From Morinoia aosen (taxonomy: Eukaryota > Arthropoda > Malacostraca > Amphipoda > Talitridae): a stretch of 64,000 nt of DNA. Positions 32,789 to 45,290 of this stretch are shown here, piece after piece. Within the stretch, counting starts at the first letter, position 1, and every line of letters starts with the position of its first letter. Made by a program: the position numbers and the translations under genes. The stretch is from positions 69,640,392-69,704,391 of the forward strand of contig CM059559.1 in the NCBI GenBank assembly GCA_030386875.1, read 5' to 3'. A model generated the notes under the pieces. That model was not told the DNA's origin and did not search any database. It saw only the letters and a program-made list of their open reading frames with translations.

Positions 32789-34477
32789 ATGGATTCACTG
32801 AAAATTTTACAGCACAACTTAAGCACGTGGAACAACAAGAAAATCACCCTCTTGAACATATATAATCAATCCGGTCCAGACATCATTCTTTTGAACGAAA
32901 CAGCAGTAACAACAGGACAGCCATTAAAAAATTTTCAACTATAACGTATTCACTGTTAATCACGCAAACGAACCCTACGCTGGAGCAGCAATAGAAATCA
33001 GAAAATGTTAAATACATACTAATTAACAATTTCTATTTGGATATGATCGCTGTAACGTTAGAAACACTGCAAGGACCAATCACAATAGCCACAATGTACA
33101 CACCCCCTCGAATTTCTCAACATAATTAACTTCAATACTCTGTTGAGAAGGAACCACCCCACATACCTGATAGGTGACCTCAACGCAAGGCATCCGGTTT
33201 TAGGGCATAACATATCAAACACAAGATGCAGAAACCTACGCACTCTAATAAGGTCATGCATATGTTCCCATGCGGGGCCCTTCTTTCCGACTTATATTTC
33301 CGGACATCACACTACCACTCCAGATATTGTGTTACAGAACAGCAAGGCATACATGAACACATATTTTAAAGCTTGACCCTTGAATCCATCCAACCACATA
33401 CCATTACTGATACAAATTTCAGCAAACCAAAAACGAATTCCCATACAACCTAGGAAAGGTTTTCACAGAGCCAACTGGCGAAAATACAGAGCGGATCTAC
33501 GTCGGCACACACAATTTATAGATCCTAATCCCACTCTAGAGGAAATAGATAATGCATTAGAGGACTGGACTTCTGAAATTCAAACGGCGGCAAACAATCA
33601 CATCCCAACCATGGCTTACAGGATTATTCAGGCATCAAGCCCAGTCATGAAGGACTTAACACGCAACTAATATACAGAGCAGCTTTAAATCATATGTCCT
33701 CATTCGGTCCATCTAGTCTAGACAGTTAATCACATACATTACCAATCTCAAAAACAATCTTAACACCATCTACTATGGCTTTTATACAAGATCCTGGAAT
33801 AAAATCATGCATAACCTGAACATCGAAACAGACATACAGAAATTCTGGACCACGATCAAGAAACTAATATCAGGCTAATAATGCATGCTGCAGAACTAAC
33901 TGAACCGGCAGAAAAAAATAGGGTTTTCAGAAAACATTGGCAACAAATATTCACCAATGAGGACGATGATGCATTCGAACACGAGCATATCGAGACAATA
34001 GAGAACTGGATGAATCATAACAATTAGCACTCAATACCATACCATACATGCGACCTTAACAGACTTGATACACAGCTATCCCCACAAATAAGCATACTAG
34101 AAGTCATCAGTACTCTCCGCACATTCAAACAAAAGGCCCTGGACCAACAGGAATAATTTTTAACCACTTAAAGAATTTACCATTAAATATGTTGGACATA
34201 TTAACAAACATTTTTAACTATTCCCTATCAGCTGGTTACTTTCCGAACAGCCTAAAGACAGCGAACATGATTTTTCTACTTAAAGCAGGATCTTCCTCTC
34301 ATGAAGTAAAAAAACTACCGCCCAATATCGCTACTAGACATCCAAGCAAAACTTTTCCGTAAAATTCTAAATTACAAACTTACATGCCATTTAACACAGC
34401 TGGACAAACTAAACAAATGACAGCATGGATTTAAAGCAGATCACGGAACACACATACTGGCCATTCTGGCCACCAAA
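32789..34477 (+). pseudogene. LINE copy 2, ORF2 first part
   Basis: ATG two bases after the ORF1 stop, as in copy 1. Endonuclease motifs: ILQHNLSTWN, IILLNETAV, YLIGDLNARHPVLGH (33160-33205), then the NPSNHIPLL region at 33383. The RT N-terminal part continues with many stops to HGFKADHGTHILAI at about 34425-34470, where an LTR element cuts it. The rest is at 39437-40465. Confidence 0.82.
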
Positions 34478-34670
34478 TGTAATCCCCGAGGCTGGCGTTA
34501 CCATTGTCGCCAGGTAGGGAAGGAAACGCTGGAAGGTTTCGATCAGTTTACTGGTGATCGGAGCTCGCTAGTCAGGTGCTACCGGCGGGAAATGCTCAGT
34601 CAAAATGCGATTGCTCATACACGACGAGCGCGTTTACGCGGCTCGGCTGATGACTGTATGAAGGGAGCCA
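34478..34670 (-). repeat. LTR (3' LTR in minus orientation)
   Basis: Shares GGTAGGGAAGGAAACGCTGG, AAGGTTTCGATCAGTTT and GTGCTACCGGCGGGAAATGC with 39243-39436. Confidence 0.8.
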
Positions 34671-34690
34671 CATACCTCTCCCTCATACGG
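34671..34690 (-). promoter_or_regulatory. Putative polypurine tract
   Basis: The minus strand reads TGAGGGAGAGGTATG directly against the LTR, the position of the plus-strand primer in LTR elements. Confidence 0.5.
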
Positions 34691-37600
34691 GAAACTATAG
34701 GCCGAGAACAAAAATAAAAACCAAATTTTTAGATTCAAAAAGATATTCAAAATGAAAACTCCAATCAAAAACGCATATACCTCAACAGCACAGAATGCTT
34801 GCTAACATACACGCAATTGATTAATAATTTGTTATGTTAATTAAAACAACGAAGTTGGCACAGTCCGCCATTATAACCTACCTAACAACAACGATCACTG
34901 AAGTTTAAACTGATTACAAATGCTAAAATGCTAAATGCGAAGCAACACGAAAAGTAAAAAGGGCAGCGTAAGCAAATGCAATAACAGAAATTGCCTTTTT
35001 CCTTAGAATTAAACATAAGAATAAATAACCATTCAAACAAATGACGTAACATTTACTACGCATGAAGTAAGCTCGCAAAGAAATGAATTGGCTCCATCAA
35101 CTTCAAATAATCAATTCAAACAAAACTCAATTGGTAAATGGTTAACACAAATTTGTTTTCACAATATTATTTATTTTAAGCGCTTCTGAAGAATGCTTCG
35201 GATGAATTCGCATTGAGAAATGAAAACAAGGGAAACGTGAAATACCACTGCGCATATTAAAATATCGAATTCTAAAGAGTTACAAGCACTAGAAAATGTT
35301 TGGTCAGAAGTAAAAATTATTACAAAGACATGTACACAGAAAAGAATCTCAACCTTCTATAAATTCAGTTGATTCAGAGTACGCTAATAAGAGTCCGCGC
35401 TCTTGCAAAGTACGCTATGCTTGCGAAATGAAAACAAGTGACGAATTACAATAGAAACTCATGGTTACGAAAGTTAAAGCTACGAGATTATATAGGTTAT
35501 GCGATTATAAAACACATCGAGTATACGATTATATGAAATTCGGGTTAGTTATACACCCAACAAAACAAAAAGGAATAATCACTAATCACTTTCAAATCGT
35601 AATTCAATGGTAATGAAATGGAAAAAGAGTCCCAAATTCCTGAGCGATTCTGAATTTATAATTATCAAATTTCAAGTTTCTAGATATACTTAAACCACGG
35701 TTGGAGACTAGGTTTCTGGTAAACGTAACACCGCAAAAATTAAGCACTCTTTTTCAAGTTAACACCAAATTAAATCTTCAGAGTAAGTTACTCTATTGGC
35801 ATTAATAATTTAGCGTTGTTATCCTTCCCTTGCACGAAGGTGATTTACCCATAATTATTTTGAAATCACTGCACGCGGAGGTTAACTGTCGTCAAGGCCG
35901 TCGCTGTTGTTGACGGGCGCTCAGCGCCAGGCCGTCTGGGTTGGGCACCACACAACACAGTGCGTGAACACATCACGTGTTTAATACGTGACTCGCCCGT
36001 ATTCGCTGTGCTTCTTTGCTCGCACAGCAACATGAAGCTGAAATGGAAACGAAAACAAAGAACTAATTAGCATGGCCATGTATGCAAAACAGTGTCATAA
36101 AATAATGATCAACTAAATCAAAGTACAATCATAAATACAATTAATGAATAAACGTTACTTGTCCTCTAAACTTGAAAGTCAAACGTAATACTAACTGTTT
36201 CCGAATTAGTTAACTGCAAGTGGAAAACAATTAAACTAATTGTCAATTAATTAATGAACAACAATAGCCAGTTTCAAACACAGGAAATTTCCAGTCAACT
36301 TAAATGCTGATTCGAATCGAAGTGATTTTTTATTAAAGCTTCCACGATGTATTTCGTCTCATCAACGTAAGGCCTTATGAGCGATTGCTTTTAGCAAATG
36401 CGGAAGTCGCTCACCATTTTAAATTGGCTATTCAGCATCAACATTCGGGTGAGCGCAAGTGTCGACTGGCATCAACAAAAAAAATAATTAAAAAATGCAA
36501 CTGCACAGATCGTGAGAACATACGTTGAAAGTCGTGACCTGTGATATTTGTTAACCTTGAAATTTAAAGTACAAAACTTAGGCTTACAATGGGTTAACCG
36601 GTTCAGAAAGTTATTTCATCTGCTGCTAGCAATGAAAACGCTAATATTAGGGCACACACTTTTTACGGCACACGTACACGAATAGTTGTAAAAGTGAAAA
36701 TCAAGGTTAACGTTAAATGCTCAACATTTTAATATTTTAATAAGTTGTAAATTGTCCCGTGGAAACCTCGGTGGACTTAACGATGAATTGCATTCTTTTA
36801 CGACTGCCATATATCAAATTACACAGCATAAAGCTTTACTGATCATAAAATTCGAGTAGGTTTGCAAAATGACTGTTATGACGCACTTGATCGTTCAAAC
36901 GTGGTCAAAAAACATTAAATGCATCCTCTCTCATTTCATATATAATTAAAAAATGAATTAAATTTTGCTCTTACTTTTAGTAATTGTGCACTAGTCAATT
37001 ATTCGTCAATTGTCCAAAACACATCTCATTCATGACTATTCACCTAGTCGTATTCGTGACTATTCACCTAGTCATATATATGGTCACGATGTCGTCCATC
37101 CACTGTCTGGGCACTGTTGCCAGCCAAAGCCACCGGGAATACGGCACTCACGGCCTTGGTCGAGTTCAGTGCCTGATACAGCCTGACCTGCGTGCTGCTC
37201 TGCACACTCTAGTTTTTTGTTACTCGTTACTCTTAACTAATTACCAGACCACCACGTGTGGTTAGTTAATGGGCGTCTATCGCCTCTCGTTATTCCTTAT
37301 TTGGTACTTCTTCTGTTCGCCAGCACAATGGCAACTGCAATCTTCAATGCTAACCTCTGACCGTCATTGTATCAATGGTATTCCTTTCCCCACATGAAGT
37401 AATGAACTCAAGTCAGAGTCCCATCGAAAATCAACGGTAACAGCTTCTCTTAAAGCTCATTCACTGTCTGCGTGCATTTATTCAATACTATTCCTTAACA
37501 GTATTACTCAACCTCGCTGGTTAATTTACCTGGTAATCTTAAACCATTTACCAGATATATCCACAGCCTTGTAATGCAATTATTTACCTCTCTGGGTTTA

Positions 37601-39225
37601 CCATTTACGTACACTAAAAGAGTCGCTCTCTTCTCGTATTTTTCTCTCGCGGACACTAACTTCCCCGAGGTATCTGCTCTGCCTAGCAACTACATCTTAC
37701 AGCAGACAGTCGCTGTTTATAATATCCATTAATATGGCTTCTCTACTTATCGTAGGCTTATTTTCTGCTTTGTTGAAAGGCACTGTGGTTCCTTCCCACT
37801 CGAGGGAACCATTCTCGAAATCAAATTGCATTTCTCAGTACATATTTCATCATTATTACCTCATCATTACTTCATATTTCATCCTTATTATTTCTCTTGC
37901 TAGGCTTAGTCCTCAGCTGCACTGTATTAATCGTACGCTATCTCTTAATTTCTGTTCTCTTAATACAGGTAATTGTTCTCTCAATAATGGATTCTTTGAT
38001 CAGTAGTACTTTCTCGAAATTCTAATTCAACGATTCTTTTGCAACAATTTTTTTCTTATTCTCTAATGCTAGAACGTTGAGTTTCACAAAGGTCTTCAGC
38101 ATTACCTTTGGGCAAAATGACACACTTCCTACCAGCAACATCCTACCAGACGCAACCAGCAAAATTAACTCTAAAATGAAATTTAAAAATGACACAATAA
38201 ATGTCCAAAATAAAGTTGCCCCAAAAATGTCCTTCCTAGAAAGCATTTAAAGGCACTTACGTCTCTTTCGCCAATATATCTACGCCAATTTACCCGTAGT
38301 TGTCATTGTACTCGTTCCGCGCGCGCTGGTTACCGAAATTTCAGGCATGGTTACGTTTCTATTTTGGTGTCTATGTATTACACTTATAACATCACTGCTC
38401 AACTGATTTAACGGTAGCTCAAGCGCAAATTTATACCACTGTGACTGAAACAATCCAAAATTACTTACATCACCTTTAGCAACACTCCAATATGAATGTA
38501 GAAATAGAGAAACAGCTGCTGCCACTCCCTTTAAAAAGGCAGCTCGCTTAAACTCTTAAAAACAGCTCATGTCTAGGGGTTATTGAATACACAGCTTGCA
38601 ATCATAGCAAGTGCAGCCTTTGTTTGGCCTTGACGCCTGCGCGCCTCGGCTAATGCGAAAAAACTGTCTGACAAAAACTCTAACTCTGCTGCTGCACGCT
38701 GTATGCCTCACGTACAACGAATACAACGGTATTGTTACAATTATAACATTTAATTGTTGCTGCTTTACTTATCTTAAATTGTAGGCTAGTTGTCGTTGTC
38801 GAATGATGTCGCGATCTCCGCAGTCGTTGTAGGCAATGTACCGTTCCTGCTTCGTCCGCAGCACGAAGATAACGTCGCTGTAGCCGGCTAACACCACGTA
38901 GATGTAGTTTTTAGCTCTGTAGTCGCCATTTCCGTAGATCTCTGAAAATCTCTGTAGACGCTGTCCTAATCCGCGGTTTCTTGTTGTTCTGACTGTCTCT
39001 GCAGATCCTCCTCTTAGACGTTATAATTCATGTCTTCACAAGACGATCTTCACAGTAGTTCTCTTGATTTCTCTGTAGTTATTAGTTATTAGTTATGTAG
39101 GTATGTCTTCTCCGCCGTGTTGATTTGCTCACTGGATCTTTTTTTCAAACTTCTGTAGGTTTCTCGTCGAATTCGATATCTTCTCGATTTCTCAACTATA
39201 TCTTCTTAACTTCGTGGGTCCTTAA
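34691..39225. other. LTR-element interior, no coding seen
   Basis: AT-rich. The longest frames are under 100 codons with no family resemblance (36984-37265, 37734-38006, 38280-38525). 38760-39230 is less AT-rich and may be the leader downstream of the primer site. Confidence 0.5.
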
Positions 39226-39242
39226 ACTCTCTGACCACCAAA
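39226..39242 (-). promoter_or_regulatory. Putative primer-binding site
   Basis: The minus strand reads TTTGGTGGTCAGAGAG beside the right LTR. Gypsy-group elements often have TGGTGTC/TGGTGGTC-type sites here. The cognate tRNA was not identified. Confidence 0.4.
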
Positions 39243-39436
39243 TGTAAGCCCCGAGGCTGGGGTTACCGTTGCCGTCAGGTAGGGAAGGAAACGCTGGAAG
39301 GTTTCGATCAGTTTTACCGGTGATCGGAGCTTACTAGTCAGGTGCTACCGGCGGGAAATGCTCAGTCAAAGTTCTATTGCTAAGACACGACGAGCGCTTT
39401 TACGCGGCTCGGCTCACGAAAGTGCGCAGGGAGCCA
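39243..39436 (-). repeat. LTR (5' LTR in minus orientation)
   Basis: Direct repeat of 34478-34670. Confidence 0.8.
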
Positions 39437-40465
39437 AACGGCACTGGCAATTTTCCATGAAACTAAAGTTAACCACCTATCAGACAAAGGTAGGATTGAT
39501 GTTGCCCTCCGAGACGTGGCTAAAGCTTTCGACAAGGTTTGGCACATAGGCCTTAAATACAAGATAGTAATTTAAACTTTCACCCATCTCTCACACGACC
39601 ACTTTGCAATTTTATAGCAGGTGGAGCAGTAGCAGTCAGGATAGGTGGCATCACAGGTCCCTTTTTTGAGCTAGAGGCCGGCGTACCGCAGGGTTCGTGC
39701 CTTTCCCCCACTCTCTTCAACTTTTATACACACGGCTTACCAGATCCACTTCCAAACTCAGAATACTTAGCATATGCAGATGACATCACTCAAATAGTAG
39801 CAATTCGTTCCAGCAATATCAGGAACATATCATAAGAACACCAAAATAGCAATCAACAACATCCAGGAGTTCGAAAACAAATGGAAGATGAAAATCAATA
39901 TGCAAAAACTTACAATTGTACCAATAGCAAGAACAAAATCAGACGCGGTCCATATTGACGAAAAGCATATTCCATACCAAACCAAGGGCAAAGTTTTGTG
40001 CTTAAACTTCTCAACAAGGGGCTACACATCTCAGGTGAAAGAAAGGCAATAGCAAGAGCAAATCTAACAAGACTCTTCAAATTCAAACAGCTAAGCCCCA
40101 AGATTAAAAGGAAACTCTACCTAGCATATGTTAGGTCAGCTTTACTTTACCCTGCCATCCCGTTGCACACACTTTCTACTCACTCACAACACTACAAAGA
40201 GTACAAAATACCGCCACTCGTTTCATCGCAAATGTCTCTCGATCAGATCGAATAACACCTCAGTCACTACATCAGCAATGCCGTCTCCAATCCATCAATA
40301 TAGTATTACACACACAAGCAAACAAAACCTGGAAATATAAACAAGACAATTTACCTGAGGTGTTCGAAAACATGGTTTCAGGCTACTATGACAGACCACA
40401 TGCGTGGTTCGGGAGCTCAATGCTCCTAGCTCTGGGACCTCCTCCAACCCCAATGTTTACATGAG
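39437..40465 (+). pseudogene. LINE copy 2, ORF2 second part (RT palm to end)
   Basis: Resumes the interrupted RT: VALRDVAKAFDKVWH (first catalytic Asp), GVPQGSCLSPTLFNFYTHGL, LAYADDITQIV (YADD near 39774-39785), then the thumb and C-terminus ending PPPTPMFT at about 40463. Frame shifts near 39570, 39830, 40000 and 40190. Copy 1 carries FVDD at the same place. Confidence 0.85.
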
Positions 40466-40960
40466 ACCAGGCCTAAGAACCTCAATATAATTTAATAACA
40501 CTTTCTTCTATTTATTTATTCCCGGGGAACCAGCGCGGGTAGGCCTGATCTTCATTCACTAGGAAGGGCGGGCAGCTGAGACCCCAAGACCTCCTACCCT
40601 CACTTGGAAATTTATTAAATTGAGCAGAACACAACAATCTAACACACAAAATAACACATACATACCGGCGGCGTGTTTCACTGTCGGTAATTCAAAAAAC
40701 GAACGGACATTCCAGGCACTGCACAACCCCATAACACTTCACGAAGCCTCGACAGGTTTGTCTTCATAAAATAAATAAACACCGAACACGAATACTACCA
40801 AACGAATCTAGTTGTGCTCGCGAGTTGTGTCCTATGTCTTCTACTATCCATTTCCGTTTTCAATTCTGTTTTTCTTCGGCACACTCTGTGCCAAACTCTA
40901 CCACTTCTCTCTCTTACTTCCTCAGCATCGATGATGATGATTTTTGACAAAACTGTTCAG
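40466..40960 (+). repeat. LINE copy 2 3' untranslated region
   Basis: Shares GCCTCGACAGGT, CTCGCGAGTTGTG, CTTCTACTATCC, TTCTTCGGCACACTCT and TTTTTGACAAAACT with 30640-30890. Confidence 0.6.
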
Positions 40961-41034
40961 GTGTAATATTTTTCAACCGAAATGTGACCATGAGAATGAC
41001 TCATCATCAGATTTCATCAGTTATCAGATTCTAA

Positions 41035-42040
41035 GGGTGCTTACACACTACGAGCGGAGCGGAGCGGCGCGGAGCGGAGCGGCGACGGGCGTCAATAATG
41101 TCTTTGGCTATTCCTATGTATAGACGCTTTACCTTACACACTACAAGCGGAGCGGAGCGAGCGGCGAAGAGCGGAGCGGAGCGGCACGCTCGGGAAATTC
41201 AGGGATATTTATTGCCGCTAGCGGCGGACTGAATTTGGTGAGTTTCCCTTTAATGTTTTCATTGAGGTTTCATAGAAAACTGATTTTTGGAGGTCATATA
41301 CACTTCACGGGTAGTATTTTTTCTTAACATTATAATCTTTTCTTTACCTATTTCATTAAAAGGAAATTTTGCGAGCGTGTACGAGTTATTTAATAGTACT
41401 TAAGTTATTTCCAGAAGATTCATGTTTTCATTTCCTTCATTTGGTATGATATATTAAATAAAATAAACCAAAATGTACTTTCATTTATAATTCCTATTAA
41501 TAACATAGAAAGAAGGCTACATCATTACATGAATGTTACCTATTGACGTTGAAAACTACGAAAAGTACGTTACTTGAAACGTGAGAGTCTCACGAGTTGC
41601 TAAATAATTTATAATATGAATAGCAAGCTTCATAGAAACAATACAACTCTTATATAGGAACTGGCCATTTCTAAAACCTAAACCAAGTAACTTTGTCTTA
41701 CCTTTTTGCAATTTTTTCCTCTACAAGGGAGTGTAAACTCTCGAAAGAGGCTGGTTTCATCCTTAAGTATGAGAAAAATCGAGATTCATCTCTTTTCAGA
41801 TCCTCGTACAGATGATGAAATTCACCATGGGTTTCTCTCGCAGAATTAACGGGACAGACCCAGCGCTTTCTTTTATTTTTTACTCCGTCCAGCAGTAGGA
41901 ATACACTCACGAAGTCCTCCATAGCGACTGATCAATCGCGCCGCTCCGCTTGTATGTGAACACCTCGCCGCTTCGCTCCGCTATACTCCTCGCCGCTCCG
42001 CTCCGCGCCGCTCCGCTCCGCTCGTAGTGTGTAAGCACCC
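41035..42040. mobile_element. PIF/Harbinger element, internally deleted
   Basis: GGGTGCTTACACACTACGAG at the left and its exact reverse complement at the right, continuing into GCGGAGCGG repeats (about 50 bp in all). A 3-bp TAA duplication flanks both sides (41032-41034, 42041-42043), as Harbinger elements make. A second subterminal motif TTACACACTACAAGCGGAGC occurs at 41133. Only the first transposase exon remains. Confidence 0.88.
41702..41922 (-). pseudogene. Harbinger transposase, first exon only
   Basis: The minus-strand frame starts with MEDFVSVFLLLDGVKNKRKR, then RWVCPVNSARETHGEFHHLY and DESRFFSYLRMKPASFESLH, matching the N-terminal region of HARBI1-like nucleases (RRFWVHP...LYxxLRxxxxxFFxYFRMS). 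It ends at a good 5' splice site, AAAAG|GTAAGAC (41702/41701). The DDE exons are missing, so the element cannot move by itself. Confidence 0.75.
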
Positions 42041-42199
42041 TAAATTGTGCCAAGAGTCAAATTTTAGTGGGAAAATTTTAAGTTTGGAAATTTTGCCCAG
42101 TAAAAACGAATCTACATAACACCTAAATTGCCGTAGTTTCCACCTCAAGCCAAGAATCTGAAATGGGTACCGTCTCATCCTGGAGTAACCGTCGTTGAT

Positions 42200-43150
42200 C
42201 TTGATGTTCCCAGAAAACATTCTTCATCCAACTTGTAGAATGGATAAGAACGCGGTCTGTAGTTCTAATCAGTCATCACTGGACTCTCACGCTGGCGTTT
42301 CAACTTGAATTTTTCTTTGACTTACATTACAAATTAAAAGTTATTGAATCCTACCTCGCACTCATTACCCACTTTATTTAGTATTTGAAGGAACACGTTA
42401 CTACAAAACCATGAACTAGCAGTGTTCGAAATTACAAGTGAGTGGATCAGCCGAATACTAAGTTATTTTTGTGTTTCACATTTTCTGATTGAAGAAATGA
42501 TTTTTGGTGATGCACTTGCAGCCTCGACAATTATTATTAACACATTGTTTAACGATAAAATTAATGTCATCTTTTCTTCATCATTTGTTGAACCCCATTA
42601 CGAACTTTTTTTAAAAAAAGTTTTGCTGAAAATGTATTTGGTTTGCAAAATATTTGACGAAAAAAAATACAGGAAAAAATGCAATTAATTTACTCTCTTT
42701 AAAATAAAGAAAAACGAGTAATGAATCAAATGGTGACAAGAGACTTAATTGGATGAAAGGCTGTCGAAGGTCGACCTATGATACAAATTACTCTCGGAGG
42801 ACTCCCAGTTTGGGGCTTGGTATCTCTCCCCCTGTTTAGTGCTGTGGGTAAGATGGCGAGTTCATCTGCCGTAACGTTGCATGGAGTAAAGAATAAGAGC
42901 CGTGGTGAAGTACAATTTAATCACAGTAGTAAGTACAGTCTACGTCATAATGAACAAAGCTCAAGAAACTCTTTTTGAGGTCATGTGAAAGACATGCACA
43001 TCTTTACTCACTCATCTTGATGTGGAAAAACATTTAGTTACGAAGTTAATTAAGGCTATAAATTCAGTATTTCAGTTACCATTTTAGATGGTTATTGGGT
43101 TATGGTAAATCATTCTCATTTTTCAACCGTTACCGTTCTTAATTTTAACA
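42200..43150. repeat. Dispersed repeat, copy 2 (inverted relative to 1-930)
   Basis: See 1-930. The homology ends on the left near the Harbinger insertion, which may have landed beside or in it. Frames inside (42422-42688, 42778-42978) are not preserved in the other copy. Confidence 0.6.
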
Positions 43151-44554
43151 TATTTTTATAACAATAAGGAGCTTTTGTTTGATTGGCTACTATCTCGAAA
43201 TCACTTCACGTTCTCTGGAATGCGAAGGCTAAAAACGGTTCGCGCAGTATCAACAAATTGAGGGTTTCTCATCTAACGAGCAACTACGATATTACAACCA
43301 ATAACGGGTTCATTATGTAATTTTAAGTATATTTATGATCGTTGTTGTTATAGGCATTTCCCTTTTGGAATCTCTAGACTAACCCATGATGACAAAAGTA
43401 TTAAATCTTAGCGTATGAAACTTCAGTTTTAACTGTGAAAAAGGATGTTTCGAAAAATTTCCTCCATTCTTATAGGTCAAAGAAAATCAGGAAAGCGAAT
43501 ATCGTACTAATATAGAAAATTGAAATTGACTATTGCTCATGCCGCATGTTCAAAACTAAAATGGCAAAAACAAAGGTATTTAAACATGTAAAGTGTTAAC
43601 AATTAACAATTTTCATATTCCTTCGCATAAAATGCATTCATGCCTATTGTTACTTCGTAATATGAAATCAATGTCAAGTACCGCTTCCGCTCGCTGCATG
43701 AATGTTGGTGCCCTTACAGCCACAACTGTGGCAGTGTTGGTGTTTAGAGACCATTTGACTCGTTTTAATATAAGTTGGAAAACAAAATTTACTCCTAACT
43801 GCCTTCACCTATTCATTGAAAAAATTGGGTTCAGGAAATTTACGGTGTCATCAGAGTCTTAATTGAAAGTGATATTTAATTCCAAATGACAAATTTGAAA
43901 ATGGGTCCGGTTGAACTTTCATTTGCTTCAAACGTTACTCGTGGTGTACGATTCTAAAAATAATTATCTTCAGCACACAAATGAATTGCAACCACATATA
44001 TTAGTCGCAAAAGGATTCATTTCGCCAATATATTCGATGGTTAAGAGCACTGTGATGCAGCCTTCACTCCCTCTATACAGTTACTATTGTAAAGCAACAG
44101 CATTCAGTAACTTGAGAATATTATAAATATTCTTTCACTCACTATTCAGACTCGGTTTCTGATAGAAGAACCTGATGCAACTCCAGGGTCATTTATCTCA
44201 TAGTAACCAGAAGCTATATCGCTGTTCATTATTTGTCATGAAATTATCATGTTTTTCCTTCTCGTCTGCAATCTCAACAGCATTATCTCTTATAATTTTC
44301 AGGGCTTGCTCTCATGTCGACCTCTCTTTATCCCTTTCATGGAGCTCATGCGATGATTTACATTTACCTCCTCGCCTCCCTGATACATGTCCTTTCTTCG
44401 GTCAAGTATTCTGTCCTCCAGAAACTCTTCAAGTCTCACGTACCGATGACATAATAATTGATGATTCTCAAAAAATTCTCGAACAAACAATTCTCTAGAT
44501 CAAGCTAAACATTTAATATCAAAAAAATAAATCACGAAGATTCCTAGCATAGGA
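43151..44554. other. Intergenic, nothing firmly recognised
   Basis: AT-rich. A minus-strand 63-codon frame at 44299-44490 has a rather charged, protein-like composition but no family match that I recognise. Confidence 0.4.
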
Positions 44555-44560
44555 TTTATT
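44555..44560 (-). terminator. Candidate polyadenylation signal of the lectin-like gene
   Basis: AATAAA on the minus strand, about 370 bp downstream of the stop codon at 44928. Position is plausible; no downstream GU-rich test was made. Confidence 0.3.
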
Positions 44561-44927
44561 ATGGCTTCCCTAATTTTAGAATTTGATAGTGTATGTTTAG
44601 AGCTTAGGAGTATCTACTCGAACTCTCTAAAATGCAGCTTAATGGAATTCTTGACCTGTAACAATCACCTGCAGAATATTTAGAAATCAAAACTGTTTTT
44701 CACACTCGTCAAAATAATGAATGTTGTATCAAACCTGAAACAACGCCTTTAAGTTAAGACTGCTGACATAAAAGTGATATCTGAGTAAAAACCTAAAAAA
44801 TGATCCAAGTTATTAGCTTCAAACTTTCGAAAAACATAAATTCAGTCTATTTGCATTTTTAGTCCAATGTGTCATAAGCAACGAAGATGCGTTCATCAAT
44901 GCAGAAAAAGTTGTTTCGTGCTAGAAA

Positions 44928-45184
44928 TTATTTCCCAATTCCCAGTTTGCAGAGAACAGAGTAAGTGTGTTTCGTGACGAAGGGGCAGCCTTTCAGCTTG
45001 TCGTCGTCCCTCACCACGCTGCCAACGTGCGTATCCTGAAAGTTGATGAAATCATCGACATCGAAAGCACAGTCGGCCACTTCGGAACGATCCGCCCACC
45101 GGAGCGGTCCAGCCTCTGCCTTGCTCACAGCCCACGCAGCGGTAATCCAGGCATACTTCTCAGGGAAGGGAGAATCGGTAACCC
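44928..45184 (-). CDS. Host C-type-lectin-like gene, terminal coding exon
   Basis: The minus-strand exon follows a 3' splice site (TTTATTTGGCAG) and ends in TAA. It encodes the second half of a C-type lectin fold: YAWITAAW, the PLRWADR motif corresponding to the usual W-x-W-x-D-G-S strand, FDVDDFINF, then two cysteines in GCPF and YSVLCKL, placed like the last two of the domain. The acceptor phase (two bases, GG, completing a codon) fits the donor of 53494-53664. GC content and codon use are clearly above the AT-rich surroundings. A decayed copy lies at 22429-22621. The ligand-binding motif is not canonical, so sugar binding is unproven. Confidence 0.6.
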
Positions 45185-45234
45185 CTGCCAAATAAAGCTA
45201 ACATAAGCGTAGAAATATAGCTGGTAACTATTAT

Positions 45235-45290
45235 TCCACTGATGAAGCCGCATCGATTTTTCGCTAAAGAATCAGCGTGAGATGTTTCAG
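45235..45290 (-). repeat. Penelope 3'-end fragment in the intron
   Basis: The reverse complement matches 22360-22428: GAAACATC, then CGAAAAATCGATGCGGCTTC and ATCAGTG. It lies about 50 bp upstream of the lectin exon splice acceptor. Confidence 0.6.

Larger units (their letters stand above)
34478..39436 (-). mobile_element. Non-coding LTR retroelement inserted in LINE copy 2
   Basis: Two direct repeats of about 193 bp (34478-34670 and 39243-39436), TGTAAKCCCCGAGG...GGGAGCCA, bound 4.6 kb of AT-rich DNA with no recognisable gag or pol. On the minus strand the left LTR is preceded by a purine tract (GAGGGAGAGGTATG). The right LTR is followed by TTTGGTGGTCAGAGAG, which resembles the start of gypsy-group primer-binding sites. 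This sets the orientation as minus. LTRs differ by roughly 10%. The LINE RT frame resumes immediately outside (ALAIFHETK). No clean target duplication was resolved; ACTGGCCATT/ACTGGCAATT lies near both borders. Confidence 0.7.

Noticed and set aside
45238-45275. Hammerhead ribozyme starting at CTGATGAAGCCG in the Penelope tail
   Set aside because: No following stem plus GAAA in the right place.
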